From Arthrobacter sp. (lineage in GTDB: Bacteria; Actinomycetota; Actinomycetes; Actinomycetales; Micrococcaceae): a stretch of 33,999 bases of DNA. A program made the translations under genes and the position numbers. The notes beneath the pieces were generated by a model. It saw nothing but the letters and a program-made list of their open reading frames with translations. It searched no databases and was not told the origin of the DNA. Position 1 is the first letter of the stretch. Each line of letters starts with the position of its first letter. The stretch spans positions 1 to 33,999 of the forward strand of contig JASLAA010000008.1 in assembly GCA_030147325.1 (NCBI GenBank). Reading direction: 5' to 3'. Shown in pieces: positions 14,606 to 21,964 of this stretch.

Positions 14606-15528
14606 CGGTTCTCCTCGGGGGTGCTGGCGAGGGACCGGTACTCGGCCTCATCGGCGGTGATGCTCATATAGGCGTCCTCGAGCGAGCCCTCGACGGGAGC
14701 GACTTCGTAGAGCGCCACTCCTGCTGCGGCGGCGGCGTCGCCGATCTGTTCGGGCGTCAGCCCCGTCACCAGGGCGGCGCCGTCGTCGAGCGTCGTGACC
14801 GCGACGTCCTTCCCGGCGATGGCCGCGGCCAACCTTCCGAGGTCGGCAGTCCGGATGCGCACGGCGGAAGCCGTGGCCTCATCGATCAGATCCCGCAGCG
14901 GTGCGTCGGCGAGGATGCGTCCTCGACCGAGCACGATCAGGTGGTCCGCGGTCTGCGCCATCTCGCTCATGAGGTGCGAGGAGAGCAGGACCGTACGGCC
15001 CTCTGCTGCGAGGTGGCGGAGGAGGGTCCTGACCCAGAGAACCCCGTCCGGGTCGAGCCCGTTGACCGGCTCGTCGAGGATGACGGTCGCGGGGTCGCCC
15101 AACAGGGCCGCCGCGATCCCGAGGCGCTGCCCCATGCCGAGCGAGTAGCTCCCGACCCGGCTGTCCGCGACCGACTCGAGCCCGGCGAGGTCGACCACCT
15201 CATCCACGCGGGCAGTACCGATCCCATGGGTCGCGCCCAGGGCGAGCAGGTGTCGGCGTGCCGTCCTCCCGGGGTGGACGGCCTTCGCGTCCAGGAGCAC
15301 GCCGACCTCCCGGAGAGGAGCCCGGTGCTCGCGGTACGCACGGCCGTTGACGTGTACCTGCCCGCGCGTCGGCCGATCCAGCCCGACGATCATCCTCATG
15401 GTGGAGGACTTCCCGGCTCCGTTGGGGCCGAGGAAGCCCGTCACCTTGCCGGGACGGACCGTGAAATCGATGCCGTCGACGGCCGTGCGGGTGCCGAAGC
15501 GCTTGGTGAGGGTTCGTGCGTGAATCAT
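14602..15528 (-). CDS. ABC transporter ATP-binding protein (BcrA/NatA type)
   Basis: ATPase of 308 residues with Walker A GPNGAGKS (34-41), a signature SLGMGQ (129-134) in place of LSGGQ, Walker B TVILDEP (148-154) and the H-loop SSHLMSE. The C-terminal extension ending EGSLEDAYMSITADEAEYR is typical of exporters in the DrrA/BcrA/CcmA group. ATG at 15528 follows AAGGA. It is first in the ATPase-permease-kinase-regulator unit and is divergent from the hydrolase gene across 243 bases that contain two inverted repeats. Confidence 0.95.
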   Translation of the reverse strand: MIHARTLTKRFGTRTAVDGIDFTVRPGKVTGFLGPNGAGKSSTMRMIVGLDRPTRGQVHVNGRAYREHRAPLREVGVLLDAKAVHPGRTARRHLLALGATHGIGTARVDEVVDLAGLESVADSRVGSYSLGMGQRLGIAAALLGDPATVILDEPVNGLDPDGVLWVRTLLRHLAAEGRTVLLSSHLMSEMAQTADHLIVLGRGRILADAPLRDLIDEATASAVRIRTADLGRLAAAIAGKDVAVTTLDDGAALVTGLTPEQIGDAAAAAGVALYEVAPVEGSLEDAYMSITADEAEYRSLASTPEENR

Positions 15529-15590
15529 GGAGTGTCCTTTCGCTCACCTCTGAAACTACGCATCCCGACCCCGCTCCCGCGCCCGTCCAT

Positions 15591-15639
15591 GGCATCGGAT
15601 GGGCGGCGTTCCGTAGCACTCCGGTACTAGTCCGATGCC
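15591..15639. promoter_or_regulatory. Long-spaced 9-bp inverted repeat in the ABC/hydrolase intergenic region
   Basis: Perfect arms ggcatcgga (15591-15599) and tccgatgcc (15631-15639) are separated by 31 bases. They lie 63-111 bases upstream of the ABC ATPase start in the divergent region. They could be half-sites for the linked response regulator or another dimer; no experimental motif is known to me. Confidence 0.45.
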
Positions 15640-15695
15640 GGCAGGACCACCACCAGGGATGAGTCGGAACGACGCTTCGTTCGGCACGATCGAGA

Positions 15696-15717
15696 GGTGG
15701 GACGACACGGTCCCACC
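15696..15717. promoter_or_regulatory. 8-bp inverted repeat upstream of the hydrolase gene
   Basis: Arms ggtgggac (15696-15703) and gtcccacc (15710-15717) are a perfect inverted repeat with a six-base spacer, 54 bases upstream of the hydrolase ATG. No T-run follows in either direction. It could be an operator for a dimeric regulator or a leader hairpin. Confidence 0.45.
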
Positions 15718-15771
15718 GGGAAGAGATCTCTCGCTCCCGGACACGTACGCAGCAGACGAAGGACGGAACGC

Positions 15772-16605
15772 ATGGGCTTCATCACGGTCGGCACCGAGAA
15801 CAGCACGGACATCGAGCTCTACTACCAGGACCACGGCACGGGACAACCGATCGTCCTGATCCACGGCTACCCGCTGGACGGCAACTCCTGGGAGAAGCAG
15901 ACCAGAGCCCTCCTGAGTGCGGGGTACCGCGTCATCACGTACGACCGCCGCGGCTTCGGCGCCTCCAGCAAACCCACCACCGGCTACGACTACGACACCT
16001 TCGCCGCCGACCTCGACACCGTCCTGGAGACCCTCGACCTCACCGACGTCGTCCTCGTCGGCTTCTCCATGGGCACCGGTGAGGTGGGCCGCTACATCGG
16101 CACCTACGGAGAGACCCGCATCGCCAAAGCAGTGTTCCTGGCCTCCCTGGAACCCTTCCTCCTGCACACCGACGACAACCCCGCCGGCGTCCCCGCCACC
16201 GTCTTCGACGGCATCCGCACCGCCGCCACCGAGGACCGCTACGCCTGGTTCGACGCCTTCTACGCCGATTTCTTCAACACCGACACCTTCCTCGGCAACC
16301 GCCTCAGCGAAGCAGCGCTGCGCAGCGCCTGGAACGTCGCCGCCGGCTCCTCCTGGTACGCGTCCTTCGCCGTCGTCGACTCGTGGCTCACCGACTTCCG
16401 CGCCGACATCGCCAAGGTCACGGTCCCGACCCTCATCGTGCACGGCACCGGCGACCGCATCCTGCCCATCGACGCCACCGGCCGTGAGTTCACCAAGCAC
16501 CTGCCCTCCGCCGAGTACGTGGAGATCCCGGACGCGCCCCACGGCATGCTCTGGACCCACGGCACCGAGATCAACGAGATCCTGCTCCGCTTCCTCACGA
16601 CGTAG
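15772..16605 (+). CDS. Alpha/beta hydrolase, non-heme chloroperoxidase/esterase type
   Basis: Alpha/beta-fold hydrolase of 277 residues. It has the oxyanion segment HGYPLDG (31-37), the strand motif YDRRGFGAS, the nucleophile elbow GFSMGTGE with Ser99, the acid Asp228 in HGTGDRILP and His257 in APHGMLW, so the triad is complete. It resembles cofactor-free haloperoxidases and esterases of the Cpo/ArE group; these perhydrolyse acids in vitro, while the physiological substrate is usually unknown. ATG at 15772 follows AAGGACGG. It is the only plus-strand gene between 6053 and 27816, is divergent from the ABC exporter operon, and ends before a hairpin shared with the convergent regulator gene. Confidence 0.92.
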   Translation: MGFITVGTENSTDIELYYQDHGTGQPIVLIHGYPLDGNSWEKQTRALLSAGYRVITYDRRGFGASSKPTTGYDYDTFAADLDTVLETLDLTDVVLVGFSMGTGEVGRYIGTYGETRIAKAVFLASLEPFLLHTDDNPAGVPATVFDGIRTAATEDRYAWFDAFYADFFNTDTFLGNRLSEAALRSAWNVAAGSSWYASFAVVDSWLTDFRADIAKVTVPTLIVHGTGDRILPIDATGREFTKHLPSAEYVEIPDAPHGMLWTHGTEINEILLRFLTT

Positions 16606-16612
16606 TACCAGG

Positions 16613-16639
16613 AGGACCAGCGGGACCAGCAGGACCAGG
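16613..16639. repeat. 9-bp tandem repeat after the hydrolase gene
   Basis: Three tandem nine-base units (aggaccagc, gggaccagc, aggaccagg) lie between the hydrolase stop and the hairpin at 16639. The repeat is non-coding on either strand as I read it. Confidence 0.6.
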
Positions 16640-16670
16640 AAGGGCGCCGCTCCCCGGACCGGCGCCCTTC
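16639..16670. terminator. Hairpin between the convergent hydrolase and regulator genes
   Basis: Perfect 10-bp arms gaagggcgcc (16639-16648) and ggcgcccttc (16661-16670) with a 12-base loop sit in the 87-base convergent gap. No clear T-run follows on either strand, so it is a strong stem of the kind actinobacteria often use to end transcription, and it could serve both directions. Confidence 0.65.
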
Positions 16671-16692
16671 ATGGTGCGTCGGACCGCCCGGC

Positions 16693-17295
16693 TCAGCCCT
16701 CGTCGGCCCACTCCAGCAGGCGGGCGGCAGCGGGGCGGACGGCCTGTTCCTCATGCCACGCGGCACGGGCAGCGGCCTTGCTGACCGCCTGCGGCGTGAT
16801 GCCGAGGGTCCTGGCGACAGCGGTCTGCGTCCCCCGAGTCCCGGGCTCCAGGAGATCGAGGATGCGCCATTCGGCCTCCGATCGCCCGGCGACGTGCCGC
16901 CCGAGCAGGGAGAGCACTCCCTCCGCCTCCGCGGCCCTGTCGGTCCGACCGACGGGCCCCTCGACGGCGAGGGGCGCCCTGTCCCCCGTTCTCTTGGCCC
17001 GGTCGACCGCCTTCCGAGCCGCGACGAAGGCCGAACCACGCCCTTCCCTGGGAGAGGGTGGAAAGGGTCGCTCGACAGCACCGATGCCGACACCGACGTA
17101 CCAGTCGCCGGCACGCAGGCAGAGCAGGACGGCGTCGACCACGTCACCGGCACCCTTGAGCACTCCCTGCGCCTCGTCACCGACCGAGCGCTCCCAGGGC
17201 AGGACGGCCTCGACGGGCCGCAGGAGCTCGAGTAGATCCGGAATGCGGTCGCGCGAGGACCTGCTGCCGGCCTGGTCGATGGTGAGAACGAACAT
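16693..17295 (-). CDS. SatD/MarR-like DNA-binding regulator
   Basis: Protein of 200 residues. The N-terminal two thirds (MFVLTIDQAGSRSSRDRIPDLLELL, GDWYVGVGIGAVERPFPPS, AFVAARKAVDRAKRT) resembles the SatD-like fold of actinobacterial proteins often labelled MarR-like. The C-terminus has a helix-turn-helix, GTQTAVARTLGITPQAVSKA. The effector is unknown. ATG at 17295 has no Shine-Dalgarno sequence; a TTG directly before it is the only alternative. A promoter with its -10 seven bases upstream suggests a leaderless mRNA, and an inverted repeat over that -10 suggests autoregulation (see separate entries). Confidence 0.82.
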   Translation of the reverse strand: MFVLTIDQAGSRSSRDRIPDLLELLRPVEAVLPWERSVGDEAQGVLKGAGDVVDAVLLCLRAGDWYVGVGIGAVERPFPPSPREGRGSAFVAARKAVDRAKRTGDRAPLAVEGPVGRTDRAAEAEGVLSLLGRHVAGRSEAEWRILDLLEPGTRGTQTAVARTLGITPQAVSKAAARAAWHEEQAVRPAAARLLEWADEG

Positions 17296-17298
17296 CAA

Positions 17299-17316
17299 TC
17301 AACCGTATGTGGTTGA
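17299..17316. promoter_or_regulatory. Operator-like inverted repeat over the SatD/MarR-like gene promoter
   Basis: Arms tcaacc (17299-17304) and ggttga (17311-17316) are perfect around a six-base spacer. Allowing a two-base bulge, the repeat extends to CAAT on both sides. It is an AT-rich island in GC-rich sequence, overlaps the proposed -10 and ends four bases from the ATG. That is where a self-repressor would bind. Confidence 0.55.
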
Positions 17317-17330
17317 AATTGGAATTACAA
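17302..17330 (-). promoter_or_regulatory. Promoter of the SatD/MarR-like gene (leaderless)
   Basis: On the minus strand, -35 TTGTAA (17325-17330) is separated by 17 bases from -10 TACGGT (17302-17307). The -10 ends seven bases before the ATG at 17295, so transcription would begin at or next to the start codon. This agrees with the lack of any ribosome site. Confidence 0.55.
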
Positions 17331-17334
17331 CCGA

Positions 17335-18678
17335 TCAGCCGAACAGGTTCACCGGTTTCACGATGTCCGCGTAGATCAGCAGGGCTCCCATGCCCAGCAG
17401 CAGGATCGCCACGGCATAGGTCAGCGGCAGGAGCTTCGCCATGTCGAACGGCCCGGGATCGGGGCGCTTGAACAGGCGCGCAACACCACGCCGCAGTCCC
17501 TCCCAGAGAGCACCGGCCACATGTCCTCCGTCGAGCGGCAGGAGCGGTATCAGGTTGAACACGAACAGGGCCAGGTTGACGCCCGCGACGAGTCCGATCA
17601 ATGTCGCGGCCCGGGACGCCAGCGGGACCTCCTCCATGGCGGAGATCTCTCCGGCGATGCGGCCGACGCCGACGACACTGATCGGTCCTTCAGGATCACG
17701 GGGGGCATCCGAGAAGGCGGCCTGGCCGACATCGACGAGGCGCTGCGGCAGGTTCAGCACGACGCCCGCGACGCGGGCCAGCGAGTCCCCCACGGTGGGG
17801 AGCACCTCCGTTGCCGGCTGCTGCACGAGTTCCTGTGTCGACCCGACGCCGATGAACCCGACCTCCTGCATGAGCGCGTTGCCCTGATCGTCCACGGCGG
17901 CGGTTCCGGACTCGGTGAGGACGGGACGCTCGGTCAACAGGGGCGTGATCCTGGTGCCGATTGTCCCGCCGTCACGCTCCACGGTGATGCCCACCTCACG
18001 ACCGGCGGCCTCCCTGATCCAGCCCGAGAGCTCGTCCCAGCCGGTCACGTCCCGGCCATCGAACGCGATGACGCGGTCTCCCGGCAGGAGCCCCGCCTCG
18101 AAGGCGGGGGCTGCTGGGTCCTCGGGGGTGCACTCCGTCTGGCCGGTCGCCGCCTGCTGGCCGGCCGGGACGACGCACTCGGACACCGAGGAGAGCACGG
18201 TGGTCGGCTGGGCGGTGCCGAAGCCCATGATGAGCACCGCGAACAGCACGGTCCCGATCAGCAGATTCATCACCGGACCGCCCAGCATGATGACGATCCG
18301 CTTCCAGATCGGCAGCCTGTAGAACACCCGGTCCTCGTCGCCCGGCTGCAGCTGCTCCGCCGCGGCACGGCGCGCATCATCGCTCAGCTGCTGGAAGACG
18401 CCCGTGCTGGACTGCCGCACGGCGCCGGCGTGCGTCGTCGCGGGCGGGAACATGCCGACCATCGACACGTAGCCGCCGGCCGGGATGGCCTTGATCCCGT
18501 ACTCGGTCTCCCCCCGACGGATCGACCAGACGGTGCGGCCGAAGCCCACCATGTACTGGGTCACACGGACCCGGAACAGTTTCGCGGGAACCAGGTGTCC
18601 CACTTCGTGGAGCGCGATCGACGCCAGGATCGCGACGACGACGAAGAGCACTCCGGCGATGAACAGCACTACGGTCAC
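17335..18678 (-). CDS. rseP: Site-2 intramembrane metalloprotease (RseP/Rip1 type, M50)
   Basis: Membrane zinc protease of 447 residues that in relatives cuts anti-sigma factors within the membrane. H24-E25-x-x-H28 (HEVGH) lies in the first helix and the third-ligand motif NLIPLLPLDGGH near residues 375-386 (Asp383) in a later one. Between them is a PDZ-like domain (APAFEAGLLPGDRVIAFDGRDVTGW). The protein has about four transmembrane segments. GTG at 18678 follows AAGGAA and overlaps the dxr stop by four bases (GTGA). The order dxr-protease matches Rv2870c-Rv2869c (rip1) of M. tuberculosis, where ispG comes directly next; here about 6 kb intervene. Confidence 0.95.
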   Translation of the reverse strand: MTVVLFIAGVLFVVVAILASIALHEVGHLVPAKLFRVRVTQYMVGFGRTVWSIRRGETEYGIKAIPAGGYVSMVGMFPPATTHAGAVRQSSTGVFQQLSDDARRAAAEQLQPGDEDRVFYRLPIWKRIVIMLGGPVMNLLIGTVLFAVLIMGFGTAQPTTVLSSVSECVVPAGQQAATGQTECTPEDPAAPAFEAGLLPGDRVIAFDGRDVTGWDELSGWIREAAGREVGITVERDGGTIGTRITPLLTERPVLTESGTAAVDDQGNALMQEVGFIGVGSTQELVQQPATEVLPTVGDSLARVAGVVLNLPQRLVDVGQAAFSDAPRDPEGPISVVGVGRIAGEISAMEEVPLASRAATLIGLVAGVNLALFVFNLIPLLPLDGGHVAGALWEGLRRGVARLFKRPDPGPFDMAKLLPLTYAVAILLLGMGALLIYADIVKPVNLFG

Positions 18679-19949
18679 GGCTTTTCCTTCTGGCCCTCGC
18701 GATGGCCTGTCGCCTCGGGCAGCGACGGGTCCCCGAGGCCACAACGGACCTGGGCGCTCCGGCGTGCCCAGCGCTCGGCGTCGAGCACCGCCGCGAGGGT
18801 TAGCTCGACGCCCTCGCGGCGGTGCTCGACGGACCGCTGCTCGTCGACGACGGCGGCCACGACGTCGACGATGTCAGGGAAACCTATGGCTCCCCGGTGG
18901 AAGGCCTCGACCGCCTCCTCGTTCGCCGCGTTGAACACGGCCATCCGGGTACCGCCCTCGGATGCAGCCCGCTTCGCCAGCGCGATGGCGGGGAAGGCCT
19001 CCTCGTCCAGCGGCTCGAAGGTCCATTCGGCCGACCGGCTCCAGTCGCACGCGCGCGCCGATCCCCGGACACGGAAGGGCCATCCCATCCCCAGGGCGAT
19101 GGGCAGGCGCATGTCCGGCGGTGACGCCTGCGCGAGCGTGGAGCCGTCGACGAACTGGACCATCGAGTGCACGACGGACTGGGGGTGGACGACGACGTCG
19201 ATCCGCTCCAGCGGGATGTCGAACAGCAGGTGCGCCTCGATGACCTCCAGCGCCTTGTTCACCATGGAGGCGGAGTTGGTACTGATGACGCGCCCCATGT
19301 CCCAGGTGGGGTGGGCCACGGCCTCCGCGGGTGTGACGTTCTCCAGCTGGGCGCGCGTCCGACCGCGGAACGGGCCTCCGGACGCGGTGAGGACGAGGCG
19401 TTCAACCTCGTCGGACGTGCCTCCGCGCAGCGCCTGCGCGATCGCGGAGTGCTCCGAATCGACCGGCACCAGCTGGCCCGGGGCGGCTGCGGCACGCACG
19501 AGGGCGCCGCCGGCGATGAGGGACTCCTTGTTGGCCAGGGCCAGCAGGTGCCCCGCCCCGAGCGCGGCGAGGGTGGGGGCGAGACCGATGGACCCGGTGA
19601 TCCCGTTGAGGACGACGTCGGCATCGGGCCAGGCGGCGACGTGCGCTGCTGCGTCCTGCCCGGCGAACACCTGCGGGGTGTACCCGGTGAGACCTGCGGC
19701 GTCGGCTGCTCCTCCGATCGCCGCCTCGAGCTCGGCCTCGGACGCCGATGCGACGCCGACGACGGGTGCGCGGACGGCGACGGCCTGCCGGGCGAGCAGA
19801 TCGAGGTTCCGCCCTCCCGCGCTGAGGCCCGCGACGCTGAAGCGCTCGGGGGCTGCAGCGATGACGTCGAGCGCCTGCGTGCCGATCGAACCCGTCGATC
19901 CGAGGATGGAGACGCGCCGGTGCGTGCGGGAGGGGTTGCTGAAATCCAT
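18675..19949 (-). CDS. dxr: 1-deoxy-D-xylulose-5-phosphate reductoisomerase
   Basis: Second enzyme of the MEP pathway, converting DXP to MEP with NADPH; target of fosmidomycin. The 424-residue protein has the nucleotide loop GSTGSIG (17-23), ALANKES (137-143), metal ligands D164 and E166 in VPVDSEHSAI, the LTASGGPFRG loop, and NKALEVIEAHLLF carrying the third acidic ligand. The HPQSVVHSMVQF block and the C-terminal helical domain complete it. ATG at 19949 has only a weak GGGG site. It lies 44 bases downstream of the CitE-like gene on the same strand, so it may receive read-through from the leucine operon; no terminator is evident between them. Confidence 0.97.
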   Translation of the reverse strand: MDFSNPSRTHRRVSILGSTGSIGTQALDVIAAAPERFSVAGLSAGGRNLDLLARQAVAVRAPVVGVASASEAELEAAIGGAADAAGLTGYTPQVFAGQDAAAHVAAWPDADVVLNGITGSIGLAPTLAALGAGHLLALANKESLIAGGALVRAAAAPGQLVPVDSEHSAIAQALRGGTSDEVERLVLTASGGPFRGRTRAQLENVTPAEAVAHPTWDMGRVISTNSASMVNKALEVIEAHLLFDIPLERIDVVVHPQSVVHSMVQFVDGSTLAQASPPDMRLPIALGMGWPFRVRGSARACDWSRSAEWTFEPLDEEAFPAIALAKRAASEGGTRMAVFNAANEEAVEAFHRGAIGFPDIVDVVAAVVDEQRSVEHRREGVELTLAAVLDAERWARRSAQVRCGLGDPSLPEATGHREGQKEKP

Positions 19950-19993
19950 GGCCCCAGTATCCCGCAGTCGCCCGGGCGTCGTGCGCCGCGCCC

Positions 19994-20812
19994 TCAGGCG
20001 CGGGACCTCGCCAGGACGCTGCGCGCATGGCGGAGGATGGGCTCGTCCACCATGCGTCCCTCGTAGGTGAAGACGCCCCTCTCCCTGTCAGCGGCGGCGA
20101 GCAGGGCACGGGCGCGCTCCACCTCGGCCTCGTCGGGGGCGAACGCCGCCCGGACCGTGGCGACCTGGCTGGGATGGATGCAGGCCTTGGCCGCGAACCC
20201 GGAGGCGACGGCGTCGTCGGCCTCCTCGGTGAGCCCCCCGAGGTCGGCGATGTCGACGTGGACGGCGTCGATGCAGCCCACACCTGCGGCACCGGCGGCG
20301 AGGAGCACCTGCGAGCGCGCATGGAGCGCTACCGCCCGGTAGGTTCCGCCGGGTGTCCGGCTCGACGTCCCGCCGAGGGAGGCCACGAGGTCCTCGGCGC
20401 CCCACATCAGTGCGGTGACGCCGTCGGTCCTCGCGATCCCGACGGCGTTCACCACACCGCGGGCCGTCTCGCAGAGGGCGATGACGTCGACCGCCCCGAG
20501 CATCGAGCGCACGGCGGCGATGTCCTCGGGCGATTCCGCCTTGGCGAGCATGACGGTCCGGTACCCCGTCCGAAGGACTGCCTCGCAGTCCAGCGCGACA
20601 TCGCGCGTGCCGACGGCGTTCACCCGGACGACGGTCCGCGTGGGATCGAGGGATGACGCGGCGAGAGCCTCCCGGGCAGCGGCCTTCGCCGCCGGAGCGA
20701 CGGCGTCCTCGAGGTCGAGGATGACGGTGTCGGAGCGCTCCGCCGCCTTGCTGTAGCGCTCCGGGCGGTCGGCCGGGCAGAACAGCAGTGCCGGGCCGAG
20801 GACGAGGCTCAC
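19994..20812 (-). CDS. CitE-type beta-hydroxyacyl-CoA lyase, probable (R)-HMG-CoA/citramalyl-CoA lyase
   Basis: HpcH/HpaI-CitE superfamily lyase of 272 residues. It has the N-terminal GPALLFCPADRPERY, the VILDLEDAV strand, Arg64 in VVRVN, and the probable magnesium ligands Glu115 (ALCETARG) and Asp141 (WGAEDL). It is not a citrate lyase: no CitD or CitF is present. M. tuberculosis Rv2498c, in the same gene neighbourhood, cleaves (R)-3-hydroxy-3-methylglutaryl-CoA in leucine breakdown and (S)-citramalyl-CoA in itaconate breakdown; I infer the same here. It would release acetyl-CoA plus acetoacetate, or acetyl-CoA plus pyruvate. GTG at 20812 overlaps the MaoC stop by four bases. It is the last gene of the leucine operon. 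Confidence 0.9.
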   Translation of the reverse strand: MSLVLGPALLFCPADRPERYSKAAERSDTVILDLEDAVAPAAKAAAREALAASSLDPTRTVVRVNAVGTRDVALDCEAVLRTGYRTVMLAKAESPEDIAAVRSMLGAVDVIALCETARGVVNAVGIARTDGVTALMWGAEDLVASLGGTSSRTPGGTYRAVALHARSQVLLAAGAAGVGCIDAVHVDIADLGGLTEEADDAVASGFAAKACIHPSQVATVRAAFAPDEAEVERARALLAAADRERGVFTYEGRMVDEPILRHARSVLARSRA

Positions 20813-21315
20813 CGTTCCCCGTCCCGGGCCGCGGAGGAGGACCACATGAGGACCGAACGGGTCGCCGTCGCCACGGTGTCCCAGCGCTGGTTGCGGCCGG
20901 TGTGGGCCATCGACACGATGGCCTGGCCGGGGCGGGACGCCGACGGGCGGATGCCGGTGATCTCCGTCTCGGTGTAGAGGGTGTCGCCGTGGAAGAGGGG
21001 TTCCGGGAAGGAGACATCGGTGAGGCCGAGCTGGGCGACGATGGTTCCCTGCGTCAGCTGCGAGACCGACTGCCCCACGAGTGTGGCGAGCGTCAGCATC
21101 GAGTTGACCAGCCGTTGCCCGAACGGCTGGCCCGCGGACCATGCCGCGTCGAGGTGCAGCGCCTGCGTGTTCATGGTGAGCGTGGTGAACAGGACGTTGT
21201 CCGCCTCGGTCAGGGTGCGGCCGGGCCGGTGGGCGTAGACCGAACCGACGCTGAGCTCGTCGGCGTACAGGCCGCGCTGCTCGATGACGTGGCGTCCGGA
21301 CGCGGCGCCGCTCAC
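20809..21315 (-). CDS. MaoC-family hydratase, probable 3-methylglutaconyl-CoA/itaconyl-CoA hydratase
   Basis: Hot-dog fold hydratase of 168 residues, similar in type and place to M. tuberculosis Rv2499c. The expected task is hydration of 3-methylglutaconyl-CoA to (R)-HMG-CoA, the substrate of the next enzyme; this is inferred from context. The helix motif reads TLTMNTQALHLD, so the usual D-x4-H dyad of (R)-specific hydratases appears as N49-x4-H54. The rest (FGQRLVNSMLTLATLVGQ, LGLTDVSFPEPLFHGDTLYTETEI) fits the MaoC family. GTG at 21315 overlaps the scoB stop by four bases. Confidence 0.9.
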   Translation of the reverse strand: MSGAASGRHVIEQRGLYADELSVGSVYAHRPGRTLTEADNVLFTTLTMNTQALHLDAAWSAGQPFGQRLVNSMLTLATLVGQSVSQLTQGTIVAQLGLTDVSFPEPLFHGDTLYTETEITGIRPSASRPGQAIVSMAHTGRNQRWDTVATATRSVLMWSSSAARDGER

Positions 21316-21962
21316 GGCGCGGCCCCGTCGAGCTCCACGCGCAGGGGCGCCCCGGTGGCCGCGACGACCTCCTCGGTACTGACGCCCGGAGCGGTCTCGC
21401 GCAGGACGAGCCCGTCCGGCCCGACGTCGATGACCGCGAGATCGGTCACGATCCTGTCCACGCACCCCTTGCCCGTGAGCGGCAGGGAGCAGGCCTCGAC
21501 GATCTTCGGCCGTCCCGACCGGTCCACGTGCTCCATCATGACGATCACGCGCTTGGCTCCGAAGACGAGGTCCATGGCCCCGCCCATCCCCTTGACCATC
21601 TTGCCGGGGACCATCCAGTTGGCGAGGTCCCCGTTCCGCGCCACTTCCATGGCTCCGAGGACGGCGACGTCGACGTGTCCGCCGCGGATCATGCCGAACG
21701 AGGACGCGGAGTCGAAGAAGGCAGCCCCGGCGTTGGCCGTGACGGTCTCCTTCCCTGCGTTGATGAGGTCCGGGTCCACGGCGTCCTCCGCAGGGTAGGG
21801 CCCGACGCCGAGAATGCCGTTCTCGCTGTGCAGGACCACCTCGACCCCGTCGGGGATGTAGTTGGGGATGAGGGTGGGCATGCCGATGCCGAGGTTGACG
21901 TACTGCCCGTTCTCGAGCTCCCGGGCGACCCGCGCCGCGAGCTGGGTGCGCGTGAGTGCCAT
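21312..21962 (-). CDS. scoB: 3-oxoacid (or dicarboxylate) CoA-transferase, subunit B
   Basis: Beta subunit of a family I CoA-transferase, 216 residues. It has the GIGMPTLIPNYIP segment and the catalytic glutamate E47 in HSENGILGVGPYP, then NAGKETVTANAGAAFFDS and GKMVKGMGGAMDLVFGAKRVIV. With ScoA it would move CoA from succinyl-CoA to acetoacetate; in the itaconate route the same kind of enzyme can activate itaconate. Two ATGs fit, 21968 and 21962. The second has AAGGAG at a normal seven-base spacing and is listed. The first overlaps the scoA stop as ATGA. Confidence 0.94.
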   Translation of the reverse strand: MALTRTQLAARVARELENGQYVNLGIGMPTLIPNYIPDGVEVVLHSENGILGVGPYPAEDAVDPDLINAGKETVTANAGAAFFDSASSFGMIRGGHVDVAVLGAMEVARNGDLANWMVPGKMVKGMGGAMDLVFGAKRVIVMMEHVDRSGRPKIVEACSLPLTGKGCVDRIVTDLAVIDVGPDGLVLRETAPGVSTEEVVAATGAPLRVELDGAAP

Positions 21963-21964
21963 GG

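Noticed and set aside
15696..15717. Rho-independent terminator
   Set aside because: No T-run follows the stem on either strand, and it lies upstream of two divergent genes, where a terminator is not expected.
15697..15771. Upstream in-frame start for the alpha/beta hydrolase
   Set aside because: The extra residues are not family-like, they overlap the inverted repeat at 15696-15717, and the ATG at 15772 has a good AAGGACGG site.
19994..20812. Citrate lyase beta subunit
   Set aside because: The fold is CitE-like, but there are no citD, citF or citC genes, and the neighbours are leucine-catabolism genes.
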